A stretch of 64,000 nt of DNA from Streptomyces sp. 378 (GCF_030124145.1 NZ_JASKMS010000024.1:1-64000); one strand, 5' to 3'. Positions 9,117 to 16,905 are shown, counted from the first letter of the stretch. Numbers and translations are program-made. Notes: generated by a model not told the origin, from the sequence alone.

Positions 9117-10078
9117 GGCGGCGTACGTGCCTGTCGGCGGCGGGCCTGCTGCTGACGGCGGCCGGCTGCGGACTGACCAGCGGCTCCCCCTTGACCGACG
9201 ATGTGGAGCCGGGCTCGATCGGCCGGGGTGAGCCGCTGAAGGGCGCACAGCTGACGGTGACGTCGAAGTCGTTCACCGAGCAGCTCATCCTCGGCTCGAT
9301 CATGGGCATCGCGTTCGAGGCGGCCGGCGCCGACGTCATCGACCGCACCGGCATCCAGGGTTCCCTCGGCAGCCGCGAGGCGGTGCGCAAGGGCGACGCG
9401 GACGCCGGATACGAGTACACGGGCACGGCCTGGATCACGTACCTCGGACACAGCGAGCCGATCGCCGACCCGCAGGCGCAGTGGGAGGCCGTGAAGAAGG
9501 AGGACGCGGGCAACGGGCTGGTCTGGCTGCCGCCCTCGGAGCTGGACAACACGTACGCGCTGGCGACGAACCAGCGGAACGCGAAGAAGTACGGCGTGAA
9601 GACCATGTCCGACGTGGCGAGGCTGGCGGAGTCCGACCCGGAGGCCGTGAAGCTGTGCGTGGAGGTCGAGTTCGCGAACCGGGCGGACGGGTTGCCGGGC
9701 ATGCAGAAGGCCTACGGCATGAACGTGCCCGCCCGGAACATCACCCAGATGGACACCGGCATCATCTACACCCAGACCGACACCGGCACTTGCACGTTCG
9801 GCGAGGTGTTCACCACCGACGGGCGCATCAAGTCCATGAACCTCGCGGTCATGGCGGACGACAGGGAGTTCTTCCCCCACTACAACGCCGCGCCGATGAT
9901 CAACGCCAAGTCGCTGAAGGAGTGGCCGGCGATCGCGGAGGTCCTGAACCCGGTGACGGCGAAGCTCGACAACTCCGTGGCGCGGACGCTGAACGCGAAG
10001 GTGGACGTGGACGGGGAGGACCCCCATCAGGTGGCGCTGGACTGGCTGGTGGAGGAGGGGTTCGTCAAGGAGGGATGA
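9113..10078 (+). CDS. Glycine betaine/choline-binding lipoprotein
   Basis: A 321-residue extracellular substrate-binding lipoprotein. The signal peptide ends in the lipobox LTAAGC with Cys19 as the lipidated residue. The mature part has the OpuAC/OpuCC fold signature VTSKSFTEQLILGSI, then YEYTGTAW and a C-terminal LNPVTAKLDNS. It captures quaternary ammonium solutes and hands them to the two permeases encoded just upstream. The start overlaps the permease stop (ATGA). It is the last gene of the operon; 51 bp separate it from an unrelated regulator with its own promoter. Confidence 0.93.
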   Translation: MRRRTCLSAAGLLLTAAGCGLTSGSPLTDDVEPGSIGRGEPLKGAQLTVTSKSFTEQLILGSIMGIAFEAAGADVIDRTGIQGSLGSREAVRKGDADAGYEYTGTAWITYLGHSEPIADPQAQWEAVKKEDAGNGLVWLPPSELDNTYALATNQRNAKKYGVKTMSDVARLAESDPEAVKLCVEVEFANRADGLPGMQKAYGMNVPARNITQMDTGIIYTQTDTGTCTFGEVFTTDGRIKSMNLAVMADDREFFPHYNAAPMINAKSLKEWPAIAEVLNPVTAKLDNSVARTLNAKVDVDGEDPHQVALDWLVEEGFVKEG

Positions 10079-10092
10079 GTTACAAAGAAGTC

Positions 10093-10130
10093 GTTGCAAA
10101 GAGAGCTTTGCAACGCTACCTTTGCATGCA
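10093..10130 (+). promoter_or_regulatory. Palindromic operator and promoter of the ArsR-type gene
   Basis: A perfect 9-bp inverted repeat (GTTGCAAAG - AGAG - CTTTGCAAC) spans 10093-10114, and a further half-site TTTGCATGC follows at 10121. A promoter can be read as TTGCAA (10095-10100), a 16-bp spacer and TACCTT (10117-10122). That would place transcription start at about 10129-10130, the ATG of the regulator itself, and no ribosome site precedes that ATG. This suggests autoregulation and a leaderless mRNA. Both points are inferred. Confidence 0.6.
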
Positions 10131-10705
10131 TGCCCGACGAACCGGCTCCCCGCCTTCTCGACGCCCGCTCCCTGCGCGGCCTGGCTCATCCCCTGCGGAT
10201 GCAGCTGCTGATCGCACTACGCCGCGGCGGTCCCGCCACGGCCTCCGGCCTGGCGGAGAAACTCGGCGAGTCGAGCGGTGCGACCAGCTACCACCTACGG
10301 CAACTCGCCGCGCACGGTTTCGTCGCCGACGACCCGGAGCGGGGCAAGGGGCGGGAGCGGTGGTGGAAGGCGGTCGACCGGGGCGTGCAACTCGACGAGA
10401 CCCTGATCAAGGACCCGGACCCGGCCGTGCGGGGAGCCGTCGCCCTGTTCCGGTACGAGCTCGCCGACGTGCACACCCGGGAGGTCGCGACCTGGCTCGG
10501 CAACACGAGTGAGTGGGGTGAGGAATGGGACGGCGCCACGGACCTCAGCGACTTCACTCTGCAGCTCACTCCCGAACTCGCACGTGAGCTGGTCGGCAAG
10601 ATGCACGACCTCATCCAGAGCTACCGCCCCCTGCCCGAAGGCACACCGGACGCCGAAACGGTACGCGTCCACACGCACGTCTTCCCCAGCCAGACGACGT
10701 TGTGA
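10130..10705 (+). CDS. ArsR-type winged-helix regulator
   Basis: A 191-residue regulator. Residues about 8-90 form a winged helix of the HTH_20/ArsR type (RGLAHPLRMQLLIALRRGG, then TASGLAEKLGESSGATSYHLRQL and a wing rich in basic residues). The rest is an uncharacterised helical domain, common in Streptomyces regulators that control drug efflux pumps. No cysteine metal-binding motif is visible, so it is unlikely to be a metal sensor. No efflux gene follows here; only a 56-residue ORF does. ATG 10130 was chosen because the upstream bases form its operator. It is likely autorepressed. Confidence 0.85.
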   Translation: MPDEPAPRLLDARSLRGLAHPLRMQLLIALRRGGPATASGLAEKLGESSGATSYHLRQLAAHGFVADDPERGKGRERWWKAVDRGVQLDETLIKDPDPAVRGAVALFRYELADVHTREVATWLGNTSEWGEEWDGATDLSDFTLQLTPELARELVGKMHDLIQSYRPLPEGTPDAETVRVHTHVFPSQTTL

Positions 10706-10718
10706 AAGGCCATCACCC

Positions 10719-10889
10719 ATGCACCCGGACATCCACCTCACCCTGCACCACGCCCGCGCCGCCGAACTCCGCGCCGAGGCCGGACCCCGTCCGGCGCGCC
10801 GTCCCGACCTTCGTACGCGTCTGGGCTGGACCCTCGTGGAAATGGGGTTAAGACTCGCCACCCGGCCCGGAACGGCCACCGCCCACTAA
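10719..10889 (+). CDS. Small basic protein of unknown function downstream of the ArsR gene
   Basis: A 56-residue ORF starting MHPDIHLTLHHARAAELRA, arginine-rich and without membrane segments. Small proteins with this opening (MHP-LH, then RAAELRA) recur in Streptomyces beside regulators and transporters, so I treat it as real. It starts 13 bp after the regulator stop and is probably cotranscribed. Its stop overlaps that of the convergent Lon-like gene by 4 bp. No function can be assigned. Confidence 0.6.
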   Translation: MHPDIHLTLHHARAAELRAEAGPRPARRPDLRTRLGWTLVEMGLRLATRPGTATAH

Positions 10890-11677
10890 CAACTCGGCAC
10901 GGACCCCTTGCCCGTCTCCAGGGCCACCAGGGAACTCACCGTGCCCTTGAGGGTGGTCACCGGAATCAGCCGCAGGCCCTTCGGCAGCTCGGCGCGCGCG
11001 TCCCCGCACTCCGCCTTCGGCACCAGGAACACCGTCGCACCGTCCCGCTTCGCGGCCTGCGTCTTGAGGGCGACGCCCCCCACCGCACCGACCCGGCCGG
11101 TCGCGTCGATCGTGCCCGTACCGGCGATGACCCGGCCGCCCGTGAGATCGCCGCCCGTGCCGTCGCCGTCGAGCTTGTCGATGATCCCGAGGGAGAACAG
11201 CAGCCCCGCACTGGGCCCGCCCACGTCCGCGAGCTTCAGGCTGACCTCGATGTCCTTGCCGTCGAGACCGAGGTACCCCAGCGCGGCCCGCGTCGCCGCG
11301 TCCTGGGACTCCTTCATCTGCTTCTCGTTGTGCCGCTCGATCTCCTTGACGCTGTTCCCGCTCGGGTAGACGGAGTCGCGCGGCATGACCGCCTGGTCGG
11401 TGCGGAACCAGCCGTCGACGACGTCGAGGAGCGAGACGCGGGTGCCCGGGGAGGTCGCCTCGATGGTGGTCATCCGCAGCTGGCCTGGGGTGTCCCGGAC
11501 CGGCGCCCCGGAGATGGTGATCACCTCCGTGCCCTTGTTCTCGCCCAGCACGTTCGCCGTCAGCCCCGGCTGCGCCACCGAGAACGGCAGCGGTGCGAAC
11601 ACCGCCGTGGCGAACAGGGCCACGACGGGCAGGGCGCAGACGGCGACGGCCTGGGGGCGCGTGAGGCGAGAGAACAC
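10886..11677 (-). CDS. Membrane-anchored Lon-like (S16) protease lacking a PDZ domain
   Basis: A 263-residue protein with one N-terminal membrane segment (about residues 10-30) and a Lon-type proteolytic domain from about residue 140. The catalytic dyad is visible: Ser156 in DVGGPSAGLL and Lys205 in GGVALK. It resembles the actinobacterial YlbL family, which are extracytoplasmic serine proteases. Those usually carry a PDZ domain between the anchor and the protease, whereas here that stretch is too short and no PDZ motif is seen. It is probably a surface quality-control protease with an unknown substrate. It is monocistronic and convergent with the small ORF. Confidence 0.85.
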   Translation of the reverse strand: MFSRLTRPQAVAVCALPVVALFATAVFAPLPFSVAQPGLTANVLGENKGTEVITISGAPVRDTPGQLRMTTIEATSPGTRVSLLDVVDGWFRTDQAVMPRDSVYPSGNSVKEIERHNEKQMKESQDAATRAALGYLGLDGKDIEVSLKLADVGGPSAGLLFSLGIIDKLDGDGTGGDLTGGRVIAGTGTIDATGRVGAVGGVALKTQAAKRDGATVFLVPKAECGDARAELPKGLRLIPVTTLKGTVSSLVALETGKGSVPSC

Positions 11678-11700
11678 AGGATCAATCTAACGCGGGCGTG

Positions 11701-11776
11701 CGGTACACCCGGGGTCAGGGCGTCGGAGGCCCTCTTCCCGGTACGCCCGGGATCAGGGCGTCGGGGCCCTCTTCCG
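11701..11776. repeat. Imperfect 38-39 bp tandem duplication
   Basis: Two adjacent copies share CGGTAC, CAGGGCGTCGG and GCCCTCTTCC in the same order, at 11701-11739 and 11739-11776. They lie between the Lon-like start and the IclR stop. The copies differ at only a few positions, so the duplication is fairly recent. No gene crosses it. Confidence 0.7.
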
Positions 11777-11806
11777 CGACCCGGCCAGGCGGCCGAGCGG
11801 CGTCCG

Positions 11807-12457
11807 TCAGCGCAGCGCCTCCGCGACCTCCCGGGCCGCGTCGACGACCCGCGGTCCCACCCGCTCCGGCACCGCCTCGGCCAGCATCACCACGCCCACA
11901 CTGCCCTCGACGCCCGTCACGCCCAGCAGCGGCGCCGCCGCCCCGCACGCGCCCGCCTCCAGCTCCCCGTGGGTCAGGGTGTAACCGGGGCCGGCCATCG
12001 GGTGCTGCCGGGCCCCGAGGATCGCCTTGCCGGCGGCGCCCCGGTCCAGAGGGTGGCGGAACCCGGCCCGGTAGGCGACGTGATAGTCCGTCCAGGTCGG
12101 TTCCACGACGGCCACCGCGAGCGCGTCCGCGCCGTCGACCAGGGTCAGATGCGCCGTCGCGCCGATGTCCTCGGCCAGCGATCGCAGCGCCGGCATCGCG
12201 GCCTCCCGCACCAGCGGATGGACCTGCCGCCCCAGCCGCAGCACCCCGAGGCCGACCCGGGCACGTCCTCCGAGGTCACGGCGTATGAGGGCGTGCTGTT
12301 CCAGCGTGGCGAGCAACCGGTACACGACGGTCCGGTTCACCCCGAGCCGGAGCGAGAGTTCGGTCACGGTGAGCCCGTGGTCCGTGTCGGCGAGCAGCTT
12401 GAGGACACGCAGTCCCCGGTCGAGCGTCTGAGAGGTCTCCGCGGTCACGACGCCCAC
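11807..12457 (-). CDS. IclR-family regulator
   Basis: A 216-residue regulator with an N-terminal winged helix (TLDRGLRVLKLLADTDHGLT then LGVNRTVVYRLLATLEQH) and the IclR effector domain (AMPALRSLAEDIGATAHLTL to the C-terminus). Family members bind small acids or aromatic compounds. No divergent catabolic gene is adjacent: the upstream 327 bp hold no gene and then the helicase, on the same strand. Its target is therefore unknown, and it may act at a distance or on itself. Confidence 0.85.
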   Translation of the reverse strand: MGVVTAETSQTLDRGLRVLKLLADTDHGLTVTELSLRLGVNRTVVYRLLATLEQHALIRRDLGGRARVGLGVLRLGRQVHPLVREAAMPALRSLAEDIGATAHLTLVDGADALAVAVVEPTWTDYHVAYRAGFRHPLDRGAAGKAILGARQHPMAGPGYTLTHGELEAGACGAAAPLLGVTGVEGSVGVVMLAEAVPERVGPRVVDAAREVAEALR

Positions 12458-12784
12458 TCCTTAGTGGTGAGGTCGGCGGCCCCTCGGTCGGCGGATGCGT
12501 CACCGAGTCCCGTCGGTCACGCGCTTCAGAGGCCGCCGATCGGCCGGCGGCCCGGCCTGTCCGGACCGCGTCGCTTCACGGCTGCGCTCCGCGGCGGCGC
12601 TGCCACGGGGCGTGTGCGTAGCCGGACAGTAGCGAAGCAGGTTCGCTCAGCGGAAGCCTCCGTCCAGAATCCGGGCACGGTCCGGTGTGGAGTGCTTCTG
12701 TTTGGGGCGGTATGCGCGCCCCGAAGGGGCGCGGGGAACTGCGCGACCAGCCACACACAACCCGCGGACGACACCACAGGGGCG
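12458..12784. other. Gene-free stretch between IclR and helicase genes
   Basis: 327 bp without a convincing gene. It must hold the IclR promoter and the helicase terminator. The right half contains a hairpin and downstream sequence of a repeat common in Streptomyces intergenic DNA (see the separate entry). Short open frames here have no recognisable product. Confidence 0.6.
12715..12760. repeat. Streptomyces dispersed hairpin repeat
   Basis: The stem CGCGCCCC/GGGGCGCG (12715-12722 with 12726-12733, loop GAA) is followed by GGAACTGCGCGACCAGCCAC. I recognise this as a sequence found in many intergenic regions of Streptomyces chromosomes. It sits just downstream of the helicase stop and probably acts as its terminator. 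Confidence 0.65.
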
Positions 12785-14584
12785 TCACTTCATCCGGGTC
12801 GCCCACTCCTGCACCTTGGCGATCCGCTGCTTCAACTGCCCCGCCGTCGCCTCAGCCGCCGGAGGCCCCCCGCACACGCGCCGCAGCTCCGTGTGGATCA
12901 CGCCGTGCGGCTTGCCGCTCTGGTGGACGTACGCGCCGACCATCGTGTTGAGCTGCCGCCGCAGCTCCATCATCTCCTTGTGGGAGACCACCGGCCGCCG
13001 CTCGGCCGGCACTTCGAGCAGGTCGGCTTCCTCGTCCGGCTTCTTGCGGCTGTGCGCGATCTGCCGGGCCTGCCGCTTCTGCAGCAGCAGCTGCACCTGG
13101 TCGGGCTCCAGCAGCCCCGGGATGCCGAGGTAGTCCTGCTCCTCCTCGCTGCCCGGGTGGGCCTGCATGCCGAACTCGGCGCCGTTGTACATGACCCGGT
13201 CGAAGACGGCCTCGGACTCGAGGGCCTCGAAGGAGAACTGCTCCTGCTCGCCGGTGTCCTCGTCCTGCTCCCGGTTCGCCTCGTCCATCTCCTTCTCGGA
13301 CTCGGCGTACGGGTCCTCCTCGCCCCCCTTCTTGGGCTTGTCCAGGACGTGGTCGCGCTCGCGTTCCATCTCGTTGGCGAAGGAGAGCAGGTCGGGCACG
13401 GTCGGCAGGAACACCGAGGCGGTCTCACCGCGCCGCCGGGACCGCACGAAACGCCCGACGGCCTGCGCGAAGAAGAGCGGCGTGGAGATGGTGGTGGCGT
13501 ACACGCCCACCGCCAGGCGCGGTACGTCGACGCCCTCGGACACCATCCGCACCGCGACCATCCACCGGTCGTTGTTCGCGCTGAACTCGTCGATCCGCTC
13601 GGAGGCGCCGGAGTCGTCGGACAGCACGAGGGTGGCCTTGCTGCCGGTGATGTCCCGGATGAGCTTGGCGTAGGCGCGCGCCGAGTCCTGGTCGGAGGCG
13701 ATGACGAGGGCGCCGGCGTCCGGGATGGCCTTCCTGACCTCGGTCAGCCGCTGGTCGGCCGCCCGCAGCACGGAGGGCATCCACTCACCGCGCGGGTCGA
13801 GGGCGGTCCGCCAGGCCTGGCTGACGGCGTCCTTGGTCATGGGCTCGCCGAGACGGGCGGCGATCTCGTCACCGGCCTTGGTGCGCCAGCGCATGTTGCC
13901 GCTGTAGGAGAGGAAGATGACCGGCCGGACGACGTTGTCGGCGAGCGCGTTGCCGTAGCCGTAGGTGTAGTCGGCCGCCGACCGGCGGATGCCGTCGTTG
14001 CCCTCCTCGTACGTGACGAAGGGGATGGGGTTGGTGTCGGACCGGAAGGGTGTACCGGTCAGCGCGAGCCGGCGGGTGGCGGGCTCGAACGCCTCCAGGC
14101 AGGCCTCACCCCAGGACTTGCTGTCACCGGCGTGGTGGATCTCGTCGAGGATGACGAGGGTCTTGCGCTGCTCGACGCGGTTGCGGTGCAGCATGGGCCG
14201 GACGCCGACACCGGCGTACGTCACGGCGACCCCGTGGTACTCCCGGCCGAGCGGCCCGGCACTGTACTCCGGGTCGAGCTTGATCCCTATCCGGGCGGCG
14301 GCCTCGGCCCACTGCTTCTTCAGGTGCTCGGTCGGGGCCACCACGGTCACCTGCTGCACGACGTGGTGGTGAAGCAGCCAGGAGGCCAGCGTCAGCGCGA
14401 AGGTCGTCTTGCCGGCGCCGGGGGTGGCGACCGCCAGGAAGTCCCGCGGCTGCTCCTGGATGTACCTCTCCATCGCACCCTGCTGCCAGGCGCGGAGCTT
14501 GCTGGCGGTACCCCAGGGGGCGCGGCCGGGGAACGCCGGGGACAGGTGGTGCGAGGCAGTGCTGGTGCCGGCGGTGGTAGTCAC
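12785..14584 (-). CDS. SF2 DEAD/DEAH-box helicase of unknown role
   Basis: A 599-residue superfamily 2 helicase. Motif I is TPGAGKTT (54-61), motif II is ILDEIHHAG, motif III is LALTGTPFRS, and motif VI is QAVGRFVRSRRRG. The C-terminal 220 residues are acidic and charged (EESEKEMDEANREQDEDTGE region) with no recognised domain. Similar phage- and restriction-type helicases are common in actinobacteria as stand-alone core genes; nothing here suggests a restriction system. GTG 14584 (MTTTAGTS) was chosen because the family begins shortly before LRAWQQGAMERY and GGAGA lies upstream. The function is probably DNA or RNA remodelling. Confidence 0.85.
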   Translation of the reverse strand: MTTTAGTSTASHHLSPAFPGRAPWGTASKLRAWQQGAMERYIQEQPRDFLAVATPGAGKTTFALTLASWLLHHHVVQQVTVVAPTEHLKKQWAEAAARIGIKLDPEYSAGPLGREYHGVAVTYAGVGVRPMLHRNRVEQRKTLVILDEIHHAGDSKSWGEACLEAFEPATRRLALTGTPFRSDTNPIPFVTYEEGNDGIRRSAADYTYGYGNALADNVVRPVIFLSYSGNMRWRTKAGDEIAARLGEPMTKDAVSQAWRTALDPRGEWMPSVLRAADQRLTEVRKAIPDAGALVIASDQDSARAYAKLIRDITGSKATLVLSDDSGASERIDEFSANNDRWMVAVRMVSEGVDVPRLAVGVYATTISTPLFFAQAVGRFVRSRRRGETASVFLPTVPDLLSFANEMERERDHVLDKPKKGGEEDPYAESEKEMDEANREQDEDTGEQEQFSFEALESEAVFDRVMYNGAEFGMQAHPGSEEEQDYLGIPGLLEPDQVQLLLQKRQARQIAHSRKKPDEEADLLEVPAERRPVVSHKEMMELRRQLNTMVGAYVHQSGKPHGVIHTELRRVCGGPPAAEATAGQLKQRIAKVQEWATRMK

Positions 14585-14847
14585 GGTCTCCGTTGGGGGT
14601 CGGGCGGCTCGTTCGAGGGAGCCTGACGGCTCGGCTACGTATGACAACCGGGCCACCCTACCGGCGTCCCGAGCCCACCCATGCGCGGACCGGGCCGGGT
14701 CACCGGTGGGTGGGACCGACGTCACAACCCCCGCAAGCGCCCCGCGATCCTCCCGACCTCCGCCTCGGCCCCGGAGGCCACGTCGACGACCAGCGCGTAG
14801 GCCGCGGTCCACCCCGGCCGGGTCGACGCCGTTGCGCAGAGGCTACG

Positions 14848-14903
14848 GTCCGTCCGCCGTCGTCTGCCGTCTGCCGTCTACCGCCTGCCGTCCGCCGTCC
14901 GCC
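14848..14903. repeat. Short-period repeat of CTGCCGT/CCGTCCG units
   Basis: About seven consecutive variants of a 6-7 bp unit (CCGTCCGCCGTCGTCTGCCG and onward). It interrupts the decayed minus-strand frame just upstream of its last 40 codons. It looks like replication-slippage DNA with no evident function. Confidence 0.6.
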
Positions 14904-14974
14904 CCGGATCTACGGTCGTCGTTCCCGCAGCCGTGTCGACACCCAGGCTCCGGCCAGTGCCACCAGCGCGACAC

Positions 14975-15072
14975 GACCGTGTGCGCCGAGTGGTCGGGGC
15001 TCGCCTGCGCTGTGTCCGTCAGCGAGCTCCGCTCGGCGGGGAGTCACGTGGGTTCGGATCTCGCCACGGCCC
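14975..15072 (+). pseudogene. tRNA-like sequence, probably a decayed type II tRNA
   Basis: The geometry of a tRNA is visible. The acceptor arm GACCGTG (14975-14981) pairs 6 of 7 with CACGGCC (15065-15071). TG at positions 8-9 precedes a D-arm containing GCC-GAGTGGTCGG-GGC. A T-arm GTGGG-TTCGGAT-CTCGC (15048-15064) abuts the 3' acceptor strand exactly, and a long variable arm (CTCCGC... GCGGGGAG) lies before it. The anticodon region does not fold normally. Either a 17-base loop closes with CTCGC/GCGAG, or a 5-bp/7-base hairpin with loop TGTCCGT lacks U33 and sits too far from the D-arm. The T-loop is TTCGG instead of TTCGA and no CCA follows. I infer a non-functional tRNA(Ser/Leu)-like remnant. 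Confidence 0.45.
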
Positions 15073-15090
15073 CCACGGGAAAGTCCGGCG

Positions 15091-15579
15091 TCAGCCGGCG
15101 TCCGGAAGTGCTGCCGGGTCCCTTTCCTCGTCGGCCTTTTGTCCCGCTCTGCGCGCGTTCTCCGCGCGTGCGGCCTCCGGCCGGCGCCAGAGGCCGGCTT
15201 CCTCCAGGCTCAGGCCGGGGCAGGTGATGCGGTGCGGTACGCGGCACACGGCTCCTGGCGCGGGCTCGTCCTGGCGGCTGTTCCATGCCGTGCCGTTGGA
15301 GTCCACGTACCAGCGATGCCAGGCGGGCACCATGTGCGCCGGCAGCCGCATGTCCGGTTCGAGGAGGATGTGCCGGCCGTAGTAGGTGGCACGCCGTTCA
15401 CCGGACAGTCCGCAGTGCGGGCAGAGGGGCGGAGCGGGCGGCTCGGGCCCGGTGGCGCCTTCCCTCACGGCCTGGGCCCGGTCGGTCTTCTCCCACGGCT
15501 GTGGCGCGCCCGGTGGCCGCTGCCGGTGGCCGTCCGGGTCGGGCAACGGGATGATGCTCCATTCGCCTGTGTCCCCCAT
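15091..15579 (-). CDS. DUF6083-type putative zinc-binding protein
   Basis: A 162-residue soluble protein. Cysteines at 53 and 56 (CPHCGLSGERR) and at 112 and 120 could bind zinc. Between them are LLEPDMRLPAHMVPAWHRWY and a Gly-Thr-Ala turn, a pattern I recognise from the Streptomyces family DUF6083. These are of unknown function and often multi-copy. ATG 15579 was preferred to the upstream in-frame ATG at 15693 because homology-like sequence starts here. It follows the SUKH-4 gene on the same strand after 159 bp, so the two may be cotranscribed. No catalytic motif is apparent. Confidence 0.65.
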   Translation of the reverse strand: MGDTGEWSIIPLPDPDGHRQRPPGAPQPWEKTDRAQAVREGATGPEPPAPPLCPHCGLSGERRATYYGRHILLEPDMRLPAHMVPAWHRWYVDSNGTAWNSRQDEPAPGAVCRVPHRITCPGLSLEEAGLWRRPEAARAENARRAGQKADEERDPAALPDAG

Positions 15580-15738
15580 GGGCGGAGCATGAGCGCGGGT
15601 CCGGGACGGGGGGAAGGGCGCGTTCAAGGCGCAACGGGGCAATCCGCCAGGGGTGTCCGGGCCCGTGTCACCGCTGGGGGTAGTCGCACACAACCCCGAA
15701 TGCCTGTCAGGTGTCCAGGACGCCTGACGGCAGAGCCC

Positions 15739-16905
15739 TCAGAGCACCCCGCCTGCCTCGTCCTGGAACGCGACCGTCCAGTAGTGGCGTACCGTTCCGG
15801 CCGCGGTCACGCCCGTCGGGTCGACCGTCGACAGGACCTGGAGCATCGTCATGGCGAGCTGGTCGTAGGTGTCGGTCGTCAGCTCGTGGGACGACTGGGC
15901 GTCTATCGCGCGCTCGCGGTGCAGGAGCCAGAGCGTGAAGGCGAGGGTCGACACGTCCGTGTTGAGCGGGTACAGCGTCGCCTCGGGTTCGCTCCAGTTG
16001 AGGACCGCGCCCGTCGCGCCGTCGACGACCAGGCTGTTGTCCTCGACCAGGTGGCCCAGGCGGATCAGGCGGTGCGCTCCGGCGGGGAGTTGGACCGGGA
16101 TCTCGCTGTCGGCGTAGTACTCGGCGAGCGTCGCCAGGGGGACGTCCGTGTCCAGGGAGAAGACGTGTGCGTCCTCCGGGAGGCCCACCTCGCGCAGGAA
16201 CCGGCGGGTCGGCTCGTGCGTGAGGGTCGCGGGGAAGTCGACGTCCTCGAAGCGCGCCACCTTGCCGGGGCCGAACTCCTGGTCCAGGAGGCGGTGCGGG
16301 AGGTCCAGGGAGAGGCCGGACGTGCCGCCCCGCCCCGCCACCAGGGACAGGGGGCGGATCAGTGCCGCCATCTTCCAGAACGGGGCCGGTTCGCCGTCCG
16401 CGCCGTCGCGGAACACCGCCAGCAGGTGCTGAGACGCCTCCGCCACCGCCTTGGGGCCGTAGCGGCCCGCGTAGGAGGCGAACTGCCCGCGCAGGCCCGC
16501 CAGTTCGTCCGTGGCCTCCGCGAAGCGGACCAGCGTCCGCAAGGAGGGGGCCAAGGGGCGGCGGTCCATCACACCGGGGCGGTCGTGCAGGACGTACGCC
16601 GTCGAGACCTCGCCCGTCGCGCCGTCGAGCAGGACCGACTCCGTCTCCAGGCCGCCGGGGCCCAGTAGTCCGCCTATCACCAACTGCTCGCGCAGCTCCG
16701 CCGAGAGACGGTCGTCCGGGTCGGCCGTGGAGTCGGCGACCGTGCGCAGGCCTTCGCGGCTCAGCTCCGCGAAGCTCAGCACACCGCTGTCGCAGGGCAG
16801 TCCGGGGCCGGTCAGCCAGTGCCGCGTGGACGCGTGCGTCACCCACGGGTCCAGCTCGGACTCGGTCAGGGTGATCACCGCGCAACCGGCGTCGGTCATA
16901 CTCAT
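15739..16905 (-). CDS. Tandem SUKH-4 domain protein, immunity-protein type
   Basis: A 388-residue protein with two similar SUKH-4-like halves. Each has a segment of the type VLLDGATGEV / LVVDGATGAVL, preceded by QLVIGGLLG / HRLIRLGHL and followed by an acidic helix (SLRTLVRFAEATDEL / DVSTLAFTLWLLHRER). SUKH proteins neutralise secreted nuclease or deaminase toxins or act as general protein-binding modules. ATG 16905 (MSMTDAG) has GGGGGAG upstream. No recognisable toxin gene adjoins it, so it is either an orphan immunity protein or serves another purpose. The assignment rests on family pattern recognition. Confidence 0.65.
   Translation of the reverse strand: MSMTDAGCAVITLTESELDPWVTHASTRHWLTGPGLPCDSGVLSFAELSREGLRTVADSTADPDDRLSAELREQLVIGGLLGPGGLETESVLLDGATGEVSTAYVLHDRPGVMDRRPLAPSLRTLVRFAEATDELAGLRGQFASYAGRYGPKAVAEASQHLLAVFRDGADGEPAPFWKMAALIRPLSLVAGRGGTSGLSLDLPHRLLDQEFGPGKVARFEDVDFPATLTHEPTRRFLREVGLPEDAHVFSLDTDVPLATLAEYYADSEIPVQLPAGAHRLIRLGHLVEDNSLVVDGATGAVLNWSEPEATLYPLNTDVSTLAFTLWLLHRERAIDAQSSHELTTDTYDQLAMTMLQVLSTVDPTGVTAAGTVRHYWTVAFQDEAGGVL

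Larger units (their letters stand above)
14585..15090. other. Gene-poor 506-bp stretch with decayed sequence
   Basis: No intact gene is seen. The minus strand has a 50-codon open stretch ending at 14722 whose translation ends ALVVDVASGAEAEVGRIA-GRLRGL, which looks like the tail of a lost coding sequence. A heptamer-like repeat lies at 14848-14903 (CTGCCGT variants). A tRNA-like sequence lies at 14975-15072. Together these suggest remnants of past insertion and deletion. Confidence 0.5.

Noticed and set aside
11330..14626. Very long plus-strand open frame antisense to the Lon-like, IclR and helicase genes
   Set aside because: It reads through the complement of three well-supported genes, is Val/Gly/Arg/His-rich as antisense frames in GC-rich DNA are, and has no domain or ribosome site.
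14984..15047. Intact tRNA with anticodon TCC
   Set aside because: The 7-base loop TGTCCGT lacks U33 and lies too far from the D-arm, so a functional glycine tRNA is not credible.
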